Part shown: piece by piece, positions 1 to 8,596 of the stretch
How the letters are laid out: each line of letters begins with the position of its first letter
How positions within the stretch are numbered: the first letter of the stretch is position 1
NCBI RefSeq assembly: GCF_000424585.1
Contig: NZ_AUKE01000022.1
Coordinates: 1-51,944, forward strand
Direction: 5' to 3'
Length of the DNA: 51,944 nucleotides
Source of the DNA: Butyrivibrio sp. MC2013
GTDB lineage: Bacteria; Bacillota; Clostridia; Lachnospirales; Lachnospiraceae
Notes under the pieces: model-generated
The model's input: the letters and a program-made list of their open reading frames with translations, nothing else
What the model was told of the DNA's origin: nothing
The model's database searches: none
Made by a program: the position numbers and the translations under genes

Positions 1-171
<171 letters not shown>

Positions 172-365
172 AAATTCGATTCGGTTCAGAATTACACTAG
201 CTGTAATTCTGCTTTCCGTTTACTTTTGGTTTTGGTTCTCTGAAAATAACTTTGCTTCTTATTAGAAGCTTGGAATCTTCAGGGTTGCATTGCTGTTCAG
301 TTGTCAAAGTTCATTCTGCTTTGCTTTGTCTTGGCTCTTGTTTCTCGTGAGCCGCAACGTATTTT

Positions 366-394
366 ATTTTAACTCATTTCGTTCTTGTTGTCAA
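366..394 (-). promoter_or_regulatory. rRNA operon promoter, proximal (P2-like)
   Basis: On the minus strand a perfect -35 box TTGACA (389-394) is followed by a 17-base spacer and a near-consensus -10 box TAAAAT (366-371). The predicted start is near 359, leaving about 190 bases of leader before the mature 16S end. This is a textbook housekeeping-sigma promoter and the nearer of two tandem promoters ahead of the rRNA gene. Confidence 0.85.
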
Positions 395-508
395 GAACTT
401 TTTGAATTTATTTTATCGCTTTTTGAGAAGCGATAATGCTGCCAAATTCGCTTCGGGAGCGGCCTCAAGGGGTCCTGCATCCTGTCCGTTTCACCGGCAG
501 CAAAAATG

Positions 509-537
509 ATTATAGGACTATACAAGGGATAAGTCAA
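509..537 (-). promoter_or_regulatory. rRNA operon promoter, distal (P1-like)
   Basis: On the minus strand TTGACT (532-537), a 17-base spacer and a perfect TATAAT (509-514) form a second strong promoter about 143 bases upstream of the first. Tandem promoters are usual for rRNA operons in Firmicutes. The rest of the interval 172-677 is leader sequence, with no gene that I can see. Confidence 0.85.
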
Positions 538-561
538 ACACTTTTTGACAAAAAAATACAA

Positions 562-602
562 AAATCGCTATTCCGTAAGCACTAATCTCGGAATAGCGAT
601 TT
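562..602 (-). terminator. Rho-independent terminator after the CNNM gene
   Basis: A perfect 14-base-pair inverted repeat (562-575 with 589-602, 13-base loop) lies downstream of the stop of the minus-strand gene ending at 678. On the minus strand it is followed by a T-rich run (TTGTATTTTTTTG). It separates the CNNM gene from the rRNA promoters immediately beyond. Confidence 0.85.
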
Positions 603-677
603 AATCATGAATGTTTGCATAAAAAGCACAAGCATCAAACCCTTATAGCTGTGAGAAAGAATACTAAATACAGCATA

Positions 678-1985
678 TTACTCTGCATTTTCATTCATTT
701 TTTCTGTATTTTCTTCCGTATTTTGAGGTATTGTCATGAGTACCTTCATGATCCTGTGCTGCTTTATCCCTCTTACTGCAAGGGTGATACCGTTATCCAG
801 CTTCACAACCTCTCTGTTATAAGGGAGCCTGTCCAGCTGACCTATCATCAGACCGCCTATAGAGTCATAATCCTCACTCTGAAAATCCGTATGCAGAGCA
901 TTATTGATATCATCCAGCTTCATTGCGCCCTCTATGATATATTTACCTTCTCCCACATTGCGAATCTGCAGAGCTTCATCCTGGTCATACTCATCTCTGA
1001 TCTCACCCACTATCTCTTCAAGAAGGTCCTCGAGAGTCACCATGCCCACTGTAGTACCATACTCAGACAGGACCATGGCTATGTTATAGGCCTTTTCCCT
1101 CATCTCTTCGAGAAGATCAGCGGTTTTCTTGTATTCGTATGTATAGTAAGCCTTGCGAAGATAATTCTTTACATGAAAATTATCCTTGTCTTTGACAAAG
1201 AATATATCCTTGATATTAATAACACCTATAATATTATCCTGGTTATCCTCAAAGACAGGAAGTCTTGTATACATATCCTTACGAAAGGCATCCCTTACCT
1301 CTTTATACGAAGCATCTGCAGAAACGCAGGACATGTCAATTCTGGGGATCATAACGTCCTTGGCCACCGTATCGCCAAAATCAAACACGTTGATGATCAT
1401 GTCCTTTTCCTCGGACTCGATGACGCCGTCCTGGTGACTTGCATCCACATAGGTCCTAAGCTCCTTTTCTGTAATGGTACTGCGCTGATCCCTGTCTATA
1501 TGGAGAAGGCCCAGTACCACGCCTGCCATGGCATCCACCACTACCACAAAAGGAGTCATCACTGTCATAAGGCTCCTTATAATACTGCTATAGCGAAGGC
1601 AGGTCTCCAGGGATCTGGCGGTAGCTGCGCTCTTGGGCGTGATCTCCCCAAATATCAGGACCAGCACTGTCAGTATGCCTGTACCAAGACCTATAAATGC
1701 ACTGCCAAAAAGGTCTGTGACCAGCACTGTAGCAAGGGCAGATGCCGAAAGATTTACTATGTTATTGCCTATCAGGATTGTGGATAGAAACTTGGAATAG
1801 TTATCCAGGATATAGATAACAGTGCCTGCTCTCTTATTCTTTTTGTCCTTGTCATCCGCAAGAGACATGACACTTATCCTGTTAACAGAGGAAAAGGCAG
1901 ACTCCGCTCCGCTGAAAAAGGATGACAAAAACAGCAGTACAAGGAGCACAAGCCAAAGGATCACTGTCTTTGTAGAATTATTCAT
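678..1985 (-). CDS. CNNM-domain HlyC/CorC-family membrane protein
   Basis: This 435-residue protein has the layout of the CNNM/CorC (former hemolysin C, YfjD/YtfL) family. An N-terminal DUF21 membrane domain (about residues 1-190) carries four hydrophobic segments, including the family signatures FFSGAESAFSS and FGEITPK. A pair of CBS domains follows (about 210-330; note DVMIPRIDM and GTTVGMVTLEDLLEEIVG), then a CorC_HlyC C-terminal domain (about 340-425; note DYDSIGGLMIG). Family members are linked to magnesium or cobalt export, with the CBS pair sensing nucleotides or metal. Assigning Mg2+ efflux here is inference. The start follows a GGAG about a dozen bases upstream. The gene appears monocistronic: a strong terminator lies downstream and the next upstream gene is divergent. 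Confidence 0.9.
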   Translation of the reverse strand: MNNSTKTVILWLVLLVLLFLSSFFSGAESAFSSVNRISVMSLADDKDKKNKRAGTVIYILDNYSKFLSTILIGNNIVNLSASALATVLVTDLFGSAFIGLGTGILTVLVLIFGEITPKSAATARSLETCLRYSSIIRSLMTVMTPFVVVVDAMAGVVLGLLHIDRDQRSTITEKELRTYVDASHQDGVIESEEKDMIINVFDFGDTVAKDVMIPRIDMSCVSADASYKEVRDAFRKDMYTRLPVFEDNQDNIIGVINIKDIFFVKDKDNFHVKNYLRKAYYTYEYKKTADLLEEMREKAYNIAMVLSEYGTTVGMVTLEDLLEEIVGEIRDEYDQDEALQIRNVGEGKYIIEGAMKLDDINNALHTDFQSEDYDSIGGLMIGQLDRLPYNREVVKLDNGITLAVRGIKQHRIMKVLMTIPQNTEENTEKMNENAE

Positions 1986-2064
1986 GATATAAGCTCCAGC
2001 CTTTCATATTCTTAGCAAATATATATATGGATAGATAAAATCGGTGGTATTTATAAGCACAGAT

Positions 2065-2172
2065 CCAACGGCAAATATGCCGGCAAAAATGCCGGCAAAG
2101 ATGCCGGCAAAGATACCGGTTAGGATACTGACAAAGATACCGGTTAAGATGCCGTCAAATATGCGACAAATA
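2065..2172. repeat. Degenerate 12-nt tandem repeat
   Basis: About nine head-to-tail copies of a 12-base unit fill this stretch between the divergent CNNM and phosphopantetheinyl transferase genes. The unit is close to ATGCCGGCAAAG. Copies at 2077, 2089 and 2101 are almost identical; those at 2113, 2125, 2137, 2149 and 2161 have drifted. Although 12 is a multiple of three, I see no start or ribosome site that would make it coding, and one forward frame stops inside. It may space or modulate the two divergent promoters. Confidence 0.8.
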
Positions 2173-2269
2173 TACGAAAAAAAGCCAGCAAAAAACAGAT
2201 ATCATCACCAGACTTAATCTGCTAATATGTTATATGAACACAGATTAACGCTTTTTCATACGGATCATT

Positions 2270-3046
2270 ATGCTTAGATACTACTATTTTGATATTAACA
2301 ACTTTATATCCGCTGCACAAGTAGAAGAAAGGCAGGTATCCGGCGACGACTTTACAGCTCGCTACAGTAAATATATGCCTTATATATCAAAAGAGCGCCT
2401 TGAAAAGCTTCTTAGATTCAAGTTTGAAAAGGACAGATTAAGGTCCATGGCAGGGTCTCTTATGATGACTGCAATATATGCTCTGTCCGGTGACAGGATG
2501 AGCCTCCCTGATATTATGGATGAGCACATGCTCTGTGCAGATCATTTGCTCTCAGTACTAAGGGATAGCAAGGCAGCTCCTGCACAAGTGGAATTTGGCC
2601 CCTATGGCAAGCCGTATCTTGTGGGGCGCAGGGATATTCCCTTTTCCCTGTCACACTCCGGTGACTATGTAGCTCTTGCCATCGGTTCTACCAAGGACAA
2701 ACACACCGGCAGCATAGGGATAGATATCCAGGAGACTTGCTCTGTAAGGAACTCCGACTCTATAGCGCGCAGATTCTATACAGAAAGCGAGCTTGACTAT
2801 ATATCCGGTTCAAATAATAAAGAAACCGCCTTTTATAAGATCTGGACTGCAAAAGAAGCAGCCTCCAAGGCAGTAGGGAGCGGTCTATTCACAGAGAACC
2901 TTACCTATGAAGCTGATCCCAACGCCGCTATTGTCAAAGTATCAGACAAAATAACCAAGGAGACTCAGCTTCCCGATAACGGTATCATCCCCATCAGCTA
3001 CCCGCCTGCACCGGATGGATATGTATGCTGCATCGCAGCAATATAA
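2270..3046 (+). CDS. 4'-phosphopantetheinyl transferase (Sfp type)
   Basis: This 258-residue protein matches the Sfp/HetI/AcpT superfamily, which moves the phosphopantetheine arm of coenzyme A onto a serine of carrier proteins. Both magnesium and CoA binding signatures are present: GIDIQ (about residues 149-153), whose aspartate is a metal ligand, and WTAKEAASKAVG about 45 residues further on, matching the family pattern W-x-x-KE-A/S-x-x-K. The PFSLSHSGDYVALAI segment is the usual CoA-contacting histidine region. The length is near the Sfp norm (about 225-240) rather than the short AcpS type (about 120), suggesting secondary metabolism or broad carrier-protein activation. It is one of only two genes on the plus strand. 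No synthase lies nearby, so its substrate cannot be read from context. The ribosome site before the ATG is weak. Confidence 0.9.
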   Translation: MLRYYYFDINNFISAAQVEERQVSGDDFTARYSKYMPYISKERLEKLLRFKFEKDRLRSMAGSLMMTAIYALSGDRMSLPDIMDEHMLCADHLLSVLRDSKAAPAQVEFGPYGKPYLVGRRDIPFSLSHSGDYVALAIGSTKDKHTGSIGIDIQETCSVRNSDSIARRFYTESELDYISGSNNKETAFYKIWTAKEAASKAVGSGLFTENLTYEADPNAAIVKVSDKITKETQLPDNGIIPISYPPAPDGYVCCIAAI

Positions 3047-3081
3047 GCGCACCAAAATAATGGCTCACATAAAATGAGGTA

Positions 3082-3256
3082 GGTGTCAAAAGTTCCTTTT
3101 GACACCTTATGACTAACGGATTGTTCCGTTTCTTCGAAACTCTCACAATCCTAAAACATTCGCAAATCCGCACTACGTGCTACTTTGCTCATGTTTTGCG
3201 GGTCATAAATTCATATTCGATTTCGAGCAAGCTCGAATCGAAATGACTTTTGACCC
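3082..3256. repeat. MITE-like element with inverted ends
   Basis: A 175-base non-coding block is bounded by imperfect inverted ends: GGTGTCAAAAGT at 3082-3093 and ACTTTTGACCC at 3246-3256. Inside, 3082-3106 is a perfect 11-base-pair hairpin with a 3-base loop. A second long imperfect hairpin centres on TTCGAGCAAGCTCGAA (about 3222-3237), with outer arms GGGTCA/TGACCC. No transposase is present, so this could be a non-autonomous miniature element or a composite 3' structure of the neighbouring genes. A search for further genomic copies would decide. Confidence 0.5.
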
Positions 3257-3345
3257 TTACGTCATAAAATAAATTCATAGGACTACAGACATACGAAAAT
3301 AAACTTGCAGATAAGCAAAGCGCAAAAGCCAATAAGAAAATACAA

Positions 3346-3415
3346 AAGCCGGTCCATTCCCATATGACCACGCTGATCATATAAACAGCGCTATCATATA
3401 GGGATTAACCGGCTT
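3346..3415 (-). terminator. Terminator downstream of hisS
   Basis: On the minus strand an 8-base-pair outer stem (ACCGGCTT 3408-3415 with AAGCCGGT 3346-3353) encloses further pairing (CCCTATATGA with TCATATGGG). The stem is followed by TTGTATTTTC. It lies about 60 bases past the hisS stop and fits an elongated Rho-independent terminator. Confidence 0.65.
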
Positions 3416-3473
3416 AAATATTGACGCGAGGTTCTGACTCATATTATGATCTGTTCAAAATCCATTACACAGC

Positions 3474-4739
3474 TTAGTTGAGGGGATTCTTATAGAAATC
3501 CCTAAACTCCGTATAACCCTGCTCTGTAAGCTGCTGCTTCTGGAATTTCTTGTTCTTGTTCATCCTGACTACCAGGATCTGCTCACCCTCCATACGGGCC
3601 TTCTGAGCCTCTCCCAGGATATCAGAGAGCATCTGTCCGCCAACTCCCTTCTCAATGAGGTATGCAGTCTTCTTGGGTGCTCCGGGCACCTTAAAGCCCT
3701 CGTCCATCATGATCATGATGATACGTTCAAAACCAATAGAGAATCCGCAAGCAGGAGTATCCTGTCCCAGGAACTTGCCTACCATCTTGTCATATCTTCC
3801 GCCGCCACCGCAACTGCCACCATACTGAGGCATAGCTATCTCAAATATGGTACCTGTATAATAGCTCATACCACGTACCAGAGTAGGATCAAATACCATT
3901 TCAAATTCAGCAGCCTTATTGGCATCAACGCTGGAAATTATCTCGTTAAGATTATCAGCTGCGCCTTCTTCCAGATATTCGCCAACTGTATCAGCAATAA
4001 ATCTGATAGCTTCAATGCCCTTTCTCTCTTCAAGTTCCCCAAAAAGTCCCAGGTATTTATCAACAATCTCTGCAGCGTAGCCTGATTCGAGAAGCTCTGC
4101 GCTAACGCCCTGGGGGCCTATCTTGTCCATCTTGTCCAGAGTAACAAAAACTGAATCGTAGTTCTCTTCGCTAATACCTGAATATGCGGCCATAGCCTTT
4201 AAGATACGACGATCATTGATCCTGATCTGGAAGCCCTTAAAGCCCAGCTTGCCAAGAGTAGTGGTAGTAGCCAGGATCAGCTCTATCTCAGCCAGATTGG
4301 AAGCTTCTCCAAGAATATCTATATCGCACTGCATAAACTGACGATATCTGCCCTTCTGGGGCCTGTCAGCCCTCCATACGTATCCCATCTGAAGAGCCTT
4401 AAAAGGAGAAGGAAGCTCTGCAGCATGATTGGCATAGAATCTTACAAGAGGTACGGTGAGGTCATAACGAAGGCCTGAATCTGTAAGGTCATTTTCCTCT
4501 TTGGCCTCAGACAGCCTGAGCTTCTCGCCTCTCTTCATGATCTTGAAGATCAGCTTCTCATTATCTCCGCCCTGCTTGGAATTAAGATTAGCCAGGGACT
4601 CCACACAGGGAGTGTCGATGGATGTAAAGCCGTAATTTGCGTATGTTTCCTTGATAACTCCGATGACGTAATCCCTTAGCTGCATCTCTGCAGGAAGCAC
4701 GTCCTTCATTCCTGTAACAGGTTTCTTGATAAGTGCCAT
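3474..4739 (-). CDS. hisS: Histidyl-tRNA synthetase
   Basis: This 421-residue class II aminoacyl-tRNA synthetase charges tRNA-His with histidine. Motif 1 lies near the N terminus, motif 2 spans FKALQMGYVWRADRPQKGRYRQF (here a Gln-Met-Gly form of the usual arrangement), and the histidine-specific segment reads LVRGMSYYTGTIFEI with YGGSCGGGGRYD after it. Motif 3 (ACGFSIGFERI) is intact. The C-terminal anticodon-binding domain (about residues 330-421) ends in a short FRDFYKNPLN tail. A GGAG precedes the ATG by six bases. I found no convincing T-box leader: only about 70 bases separate the start from the upstream rnpB, and they lack the T-box consensus. A terminator follows the gene. Confidence 0.96.
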   Translation of the reverse strand: MALIKKPVTGMKDVLPAEMQLRDYVIGVIKETYANYGFTSIDTPCVESLANLNSKQGGDNEKLIFKIMKRGEKLRLSEAKEENDLTDSGLRYDLTVPLVRFYANHAAELPSPFKALQMGYVWRADRPQKGRYRQFMQCDIDILGEASNLAEIELILATTTTLGKLGFKGFQIRINDRRILKAMAAYSGISEENYDSVFVTLDKMDKIGPQGVSAELLESGYAAEIVDKYLGLFGELEERKGIEAIRFIADTVGEYLEEGAADNLNEIISSVDANKAAEFEMVFDPTLVRGMSYYTGTIFEIAMPQYGGSCGGGGRYDKMVGKFLGQDTPACGFSIGFERIIMIMMDEGFKVPGAPKKTAYLIEKGVGGQMLSDILGEAQKARMEGEQILVVRMNKNKKFQKQQLTEQGYTEFRDFYKNPLN

Positions 4740-4811
4740 TGTCTTCTCCGATTAAATGTATTATTAAGTAAGCTCCGGTAAGCCGCAGCAGGTGCGGTAT
4801 TATTATAAAAA

Positions 4812-5162
4812 GTGAGTAGGCCTGTAAGCCGGGTTATGTCTGGGATGATCATCTATCTAGAACACTTGTCGCCAAGTGCTTCAAGCGACCCACCTGAAAG
4901 CGAGCCGGGCCGACTCATGGCTTTCTATTTGGTCTTGCTTCGGATAGGGTTTACATGGCTACGGATGTTACCACCCGCACGGTAGTCTCTTACACTGCCT
5001 TTCCACCCTTACGCCAGCCTTAGCTAACGCGGTATCTCTCTGTTGCACTGTCCCGGGAGTCACCTCCGCCGGATGTTATCCGGTATCCTGCCCTGCGAAG
5101 CCCGGACTTTCCTCACCTGCGCCCTTGCGGGACTTGCAGCCGCGATCATCCAGCCTACTCAC
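4812..5162 (-). ncRNA. rnpB: RNase P RNA, bacterial type A
   Basis: The minus-strand transcript is about 350 nucleotides and carries the catalytic-core hallmarks of bacterial RNase P RNA. These are GAGGAAAGTCCGGGCT near the 5' side (P4 and the CR-I region), GGAAAGGCAGTGTAAGAGAC in the middle, and a 3' portion with ATAACCCGGCTTACAGGCC that re-pairs with the 5' end. The termini are complementary (GTGAGTAGGCTGG with GGCCTACTCAC, the P1 stem). The RNA is the ribozyme that trims tRNA 5' leaders. It lies between hisS and the nucleoside kinase, on the same strand as both. The exact ends are estimated from P1. Confidence 0.95.
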
Positions 5163-5206
5163 ACAATTAGTTAATTTACCTCTTTTGAAAGATATTGTCA
5201 AACTGC

Positions 5207-6853
5207 TCAGACATCAAATGCCGATCCGCCTACAAATTCCCTGATGATTGAATTTCTGGGCAGCTCTGCAGAATCTATCCCTACGAAATAATCCAGGAAT
5301 TTCAAAAGGCGCTTGGCTTCAAAGTATTCCTTGTCGTCCTTGGTAATGGAGAACAAAAGGGGCTCTGCGTGGATCTTGAGCACTGCCAGCTCGTATATCT
5401 GGGATGAGTTAAACATTTCATCGGCTGATTCCTGGAAGGGGAATATATATTTTTCTTCGCCACGCCTTACAGAGGGCCACATGCCTATAGTGCGCTTACC
5501 GCTGGCACCTCTGGTCCTGGCATCCCTGACCATTCTCCTGATAAGTCTGGCGTCAGTGGTTGCGATCCTGTTATGGGCATCAACATTAAGTGTTGTCAAA
5601 CAGGAAATATAGATCCTGTACTTACTCTCCTTGGGAAGACGATAGCTCATCTTGTCATTGAGACCATGTATACCCTCTATTACCAGCACATCCTCAGGTC
5701 CCAGCTGTAATTTATCTCCCCTGTATTCTCTCTCGCCGCTGATAAAGTTATATGTGGGCATATCCACTTCTTCACCTGCAAGGAGTTTCTCCATATCATT
5801 ATTGAACTGCTCCACATCCATGGCTTCGAGGCATTCAAAATCGTAATTGCCGTCCTCATCTCTTGGAGTGTCCACCCTGTTTTTGAAATAATTGTCCAGA
5901 GCGATGGGATGTGGCTTCATACCAAAGGTCCGAAGCTGAATGGACAATCTGTGTGAAAAAGATGTTTTGCCCGAAGATGAAGGTCCCGCTATCATGATAA
6001 ATTTGATAGAAGGGTTATTATAGATCTTCTCAGCGATCTGGCCAATGCGATGTTCCTGAAGAGCCTCCTGCACCAGGATCATATCAGATACCTTGCCGTT
6101 ACAGATAGCCTCGTTAAGGTCGCCCACATTGTCTATGCCCATCATGGCTCCCCATTCGTCAGCCATGGCCATCTGCTCAAAGAGCTTCTCCCTGGGCGCA
6201 AAAGGCTTGATCTGAGAAGGTGAGGATGAAGGAGGCAGTACCAGCATTATCCCTTCATGATAGAGCTTGACCTCAAAATGCTCCACATAGGAAGTATTAG
6301 GGAGCATATAACCATAGAAGTAATCGCAAAAGCCATCAAACCTGTAGACATTGATCTCACTGGCTCTCCTGTAATGGAAGAGCTTGACCTTGTCCTCCAT
6401 GCCCTGCTTTCTGAAAATCTCAATAGCCTCAGCGACAGGATAGGTCCTCTTGGTGATAGGGATAGCCTGATCTCTCATCTCTTCCATCCTGGACTGGATC
6501 TTGTCAGCCAGAGACTGGTCTACTTTGTCCACGCCTTCCAGTTTGCAGTAATATCCATAGCCAATCTTAAATTCAACCTTGGTCCTGATGTTAGCATCAA
6601 CATCGTGCGCAGCCTTGATCAGCATCATGACTGCAGTACGGCTGTAGGTCTTATGGCCGATGGAATCGTCCATGGTGATAAAAGATAATACGCCGTCCTT
6701 TTCCACCTTTTTAAACAGCTCTCTGATCTTGCCATTGAAGATCACCAGGCCTATACGATTGCTGAATCTGACCTGATATTCCTTGGCAATCTGTTCAAAA
6801 CTGGTCCCTTTCTCGTAGTCTCTTTTCTCTCCCTGGATGATAAGTGTAGGCAT
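5207..6853 (-). CDS. TGS-domain nucleoside (uridine-type) kinase
   Basis: The protein has an N-terminal TGS-like domain (about residues 1-60) and a region related to the threonyl-tRNA synthetase second additional domain (about 60-250). A uridine-kinase/phosphoribulokinase-type P-loop kinase domain fills the remainder. The Walker A motif is MIAGPSSSGKTS at about residue 290, and the kinase lid region follows with DNYFKNRVDTPRDEDG. The family is annotated as nucleoside kinase and presumably phosphorylates uridine or a related nucleoside; the substrate is inferred. The open frame extends to a GTG at 6859, but that codon overlaps the GGGAGG ribosome site. The ATG at 6853, five bases past it, is the better start (548 residues). 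The gene follows the Nif3 gene after about 75 bases containing a small hairpin repeat. Confidence 0.88.
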   Translation of the reverse strand: MPTLIIQGEKRDYEKGTSFEQIAKEYQVRFSNRIGLVIFNGKIRELFKKVEKDGVLSFITMDDSIGHKTYSRTAVMMLIKAAHDVDANIRTKVEFKIGYGYYCKLEGVDKVDQSLADKIQSRMEEMRDQAIPITKRTYPVAEAIEIFRKQGMEDKVKLFHYRRASEINVYRFDGFCDYFYGYMLPNTSYVEHFEVKLYHEGIMLVLPPSSSPSQIKPFAPREKLFEQMAMADEWGAMMGIDNVGDLNEAICNGKVSDMILVQEALQEHRIGQIAEKIYNNPSIKFIMIAGPSSSGKTSFSHRLSIQLRTFGMKPHPIALDNYFKNRVDTPRDEDGNYDFECLEAMDVEQFNNDMEKLLAGEEVDMPTYNFISGEREYRGDKLQLGPEDVLVIEGIHGLNDKMSYRLPKESKYRIYISCLTTLNVDAHNRIATTDARLIRRMVRDARTRGASGKRTIGMWPSVRRGEEKYIFPFQESADEMFNSSQIYELAVLKIHAEPLLFSITKDDKEYFEAKRLLKFLDYFVGIDSAELPRNSIIREFVGGSAFDV

Positions 6854-6898
6854 AGGCACCTCCCGTCAAATAAGCTGTTGTTGTTCCATTTTTTGCTC

Positions 6899-6928
6899 AG
6901 AACTGCATGGATGCAGTTCTATGTCGTA
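6899..6928. repeat. Small hairpin repeat, copy 1
   Basis: A perfect 10-base-pair hairpin (AGAACTGCAT 6899-6908 with ATGCAGTTCT 6911-6920) is followed directly by ATGTCGTA. The same hairpin-plus-tail occurs at 32991-33020 with one compensatory base-pair swap. The copy sits one base beyond the stop codon of the Nif3 gene, in the gap before the nucleoside kinase. Confidence 0.65.
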
Positions 6929-6929
6929 T

Positions 6930-7712
6930 TCAGATATCCGCAAAAGGGGCTTTGTATTCAGCGCAGAGCACCTCTATTTCCGGCAGTTCTCTGTGAAGAT
7001 AATCTCTCATGTAAGGGATAAATATCTTCTCAAGGCCGTAGTGACCTGCATCAATTATTGATAGCCCCTTTGCCACAGCATCTATACCATCATGGTGGTC
7101 TATATCACCTGTAATGAGGACGTCTGCATGACCTGCAATGGCCTTGTCTATACAACCGGACCCCGATCCGGGGCAAATGGCGACCTTGCGCACCTTTTGA
7201 CCGGGCTCGCCGTACATTCGCACATTGCCTATGTGAAAGCACTCCTTCACATATTTGGCACATTCCATCAGGGTCATCTTCCTCTCAAGATCCCCAATCC
7301 TGCCAATACCTTCTCTGGATATATCATCCTCATAGGTCACATCCAGTACCTCTCTGCGCTCTAACTTCATCTCATCAGCTGCCGCATCTGCCATTCCCAT
7401 TACGTCAAAATTGGTATGCATGGCATAATAGCTGATATCATAGCGAAGGAGGCGTACTATGCGCCTGCCGATAAAGTCGTCATCACTGACCTTCCTGATA
7501 CCTTTGAAAATAAGAGGATGGTGAGTCAGGAGCATATCAGCCTCGTGTCTGACAGCCTCATCAACCACCTCATCAGTGGCATCCAGGGCAACAAATATAC
7601 GTCTGACTTCCCTCTCCCTACGGCCTGCCAAAAGGCCTACATTATCCCATTCCTCTGCAAAAGAAACAGGTGACAGACTTTCAAGATGATCGATGATATC
7701 TCCGCACCTCAT
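6930..7712 (-). CDS. Nif3-like dinuclear metal centre protein
   Basis: This 260-residue protein belongs to the NIF3/YqfO (DUF34) family, a toroidal hexamer with a two-metal site whose biochemical role is still debated. It is sometimes labelled GTP cyclohydrolase I type 2, and I do not adopt that label. Metal-ligand segments are visible: LLTHHPLIF (about residues 60-68), AMHTNFDV (about 97-104), and near the C terminus TGDIDHHDG and DAGHYGLE. The length is that of the short form, lacking the PII-like insertion of the roughly 370-residue members. A GGGGGGAGG sits six bases before the ATG. It directly follows trmK, the same pairing as yqfN-yqfO in Bacillus subtilis, suggesting a conserved operon. 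Confidence 0.92.
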   Translation of the reverse strand: MRCGDIIDHLESLSPVSFAEEWDNVGLLAGRREREVRRIFVALDATDEVVDEAVRHEADMLLTHHPLIFKGIRKVSDDDFIGRRIVRLLRYDISYYAMHTNFDVMGMADAAADEMKLERREVLDVTYEDDISREGIGRIGDLERKMTLMECAKYVKECFHIGNVRMYGEPGQKVRKVAICPGSGSGCIDKAIAGHADVLITGDIDHHDGIDAVAKGLSIIDAGHYGLEKIFIPYMRDYLHRELPEIEVLCAEYKAPFADI

Positions 7713-7741
7713 GACTTACCTCCCCCCATAGGCCTCTGATT

Positions 7742-8596
7742 TTAATAGACACAAAGAGCAGCGCTTGCCATCCTCTTCTCCCTAAGGACAGCCTTATAAC
7801 GCTCTGTTTCTCTGCGATCTGCAGCTTCTAATCTACTTAAAATTGTATCACATACCTCTATAGAGTGCATTAAGAGCCTGCGCAGGTCATCGCCTTTTTT
7901 GGCCAGGATCACAGGCCCAAAAGAGTCGCAGACAGAGACTAATAATCCCGTCTCACCCTTCATATCATCCACGGTAGTGCAAAAATGCTCGCCATCAGAG
8001 ACGCTTCCATATGAGATGTCCCTTTTTCCTGCCATAGCAGCCAAAAGCTCTGTTATCATCTTCCTATAAGACAAAGGCAGCTTATCAGCCTTATCATCTA
8101 CAGCCTTATATATCGCCTTGATCACGGGATAATACTTGCCCTCTTCAAAGACAAGAGTCTCGTCTATGATCTCATAGCCCTCTATTCTCAGGAATCTTCG
8201 AAAGCTCTCAAGCTCGGACTGAGGCTCTAAAACAAGAGTCTCTATGCCCTTGTCATAAGGACAGCCATCGCGGAGTATCCTCTCCATAAGAACGCCTCCC
8301 ATACCTGCACAGATAAGGGTGTTGCTCTCACCGGGCATGAGCTTCTCCAGGCCGTCGGAGAGTCTGCATTCTATCATGTCTGTAAGGCCATATTCAGATA
8401 CATGCCCGGCGGCTCTTTCAAGAGGGCCCTTGCGCACATCCATGGCTATGGCATGATCCGCCCTTTGCTCCATAATAAGGGTAATGGGTACGAAACCGTG
8501 ATCCGTACCCACATCTGCCACCCTGCTGCCCATATCTACCATGTCACAGACAGTCCTAAGGCGCAGGGATATCTTTGGTAATCTCTTGTCTGTCAT
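7742..8596 (-). CDS. trmK: tRNA (adenine-22 N1)-methyltransferase TrmK
   Basis: This 284-residue SAM-dependent methyltransferase is of the TrmK/YqfN family, which methylates N1 of adenosine 22 in the D-loop of some tRNAs. The N-terminal Rossmann domain carries the SAM-binding motif DVGTDHGFVPI (about residues 25-35), the acidic residue of AIAMDVRKGPL, and the catalytic-site motif ICAGMGGVLMERIL. The C-terminal part is helical and coiled-coil-like, with TRM-K typical LEPQSELESFRRFL before it. The start codon overlaps the stop of hypB copy 2 by four bases (ATGA), indicating translational coupling. It runs directly into the Nif3-like gene, as in Bacillus. Confidence 0.93.
   Translation of the reverse strand: MTDKRLPKISLRLRTVCDMVDMGSRVADVGTDHGFVPITLIMEQRADHAIAMDVRKGPLERAAGHVSEYGLTDMIECRLSDGLEKLMPGESNTLICAGMGGVLMERILRDGCPYDKGIETLVLEPQSELESFRRFLRIEGYEIIDETLVFEEGKYYPVIKAIYKAVDDKADKLPLSYRKMITELLAAMAGKRDISYGSVSDGEHFCTTVDDMKGETGLLVSVCDSFGPVILAKKGDDLRRLLMHSIEVCDTILSRLEAADRRETERYKAVLREKRMASAALCVY

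Noticed and set aside
172..677. tRNA genes in the rRNA leader region
   Set aside because: No cloverleaf or GGTTCGA-type T-loop is seen; the interval holds leader, promoters and a terminator only.
615..1787. Long plus-strand open frame (390 codons) opposite the CNNM gene
   Set aside because: It is antisense to a well-supported gene, has Cys/His/Ile-rich composition with no domain, and lacks a ribosome site.
2065..2172. Short direct repeats as a possible CRISPR array
   Set aside because: The units are 12 bases and contiguous with no spacers, and there are no cas genes.
3189..3380. Minus-strand 63-codon frame with a hydrophobic N terminus
   Set aside because: Its first half is the hisS terminator stem and its end lies in the MITE-like element; there is no ribosome site before the ATG.
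4740..4811. T-box riboswitch controlling hisS
   Set aside because: The leader between rnpB and hisS is about 70 bases and lacks the T-box consensus and a specifier stem-loop.
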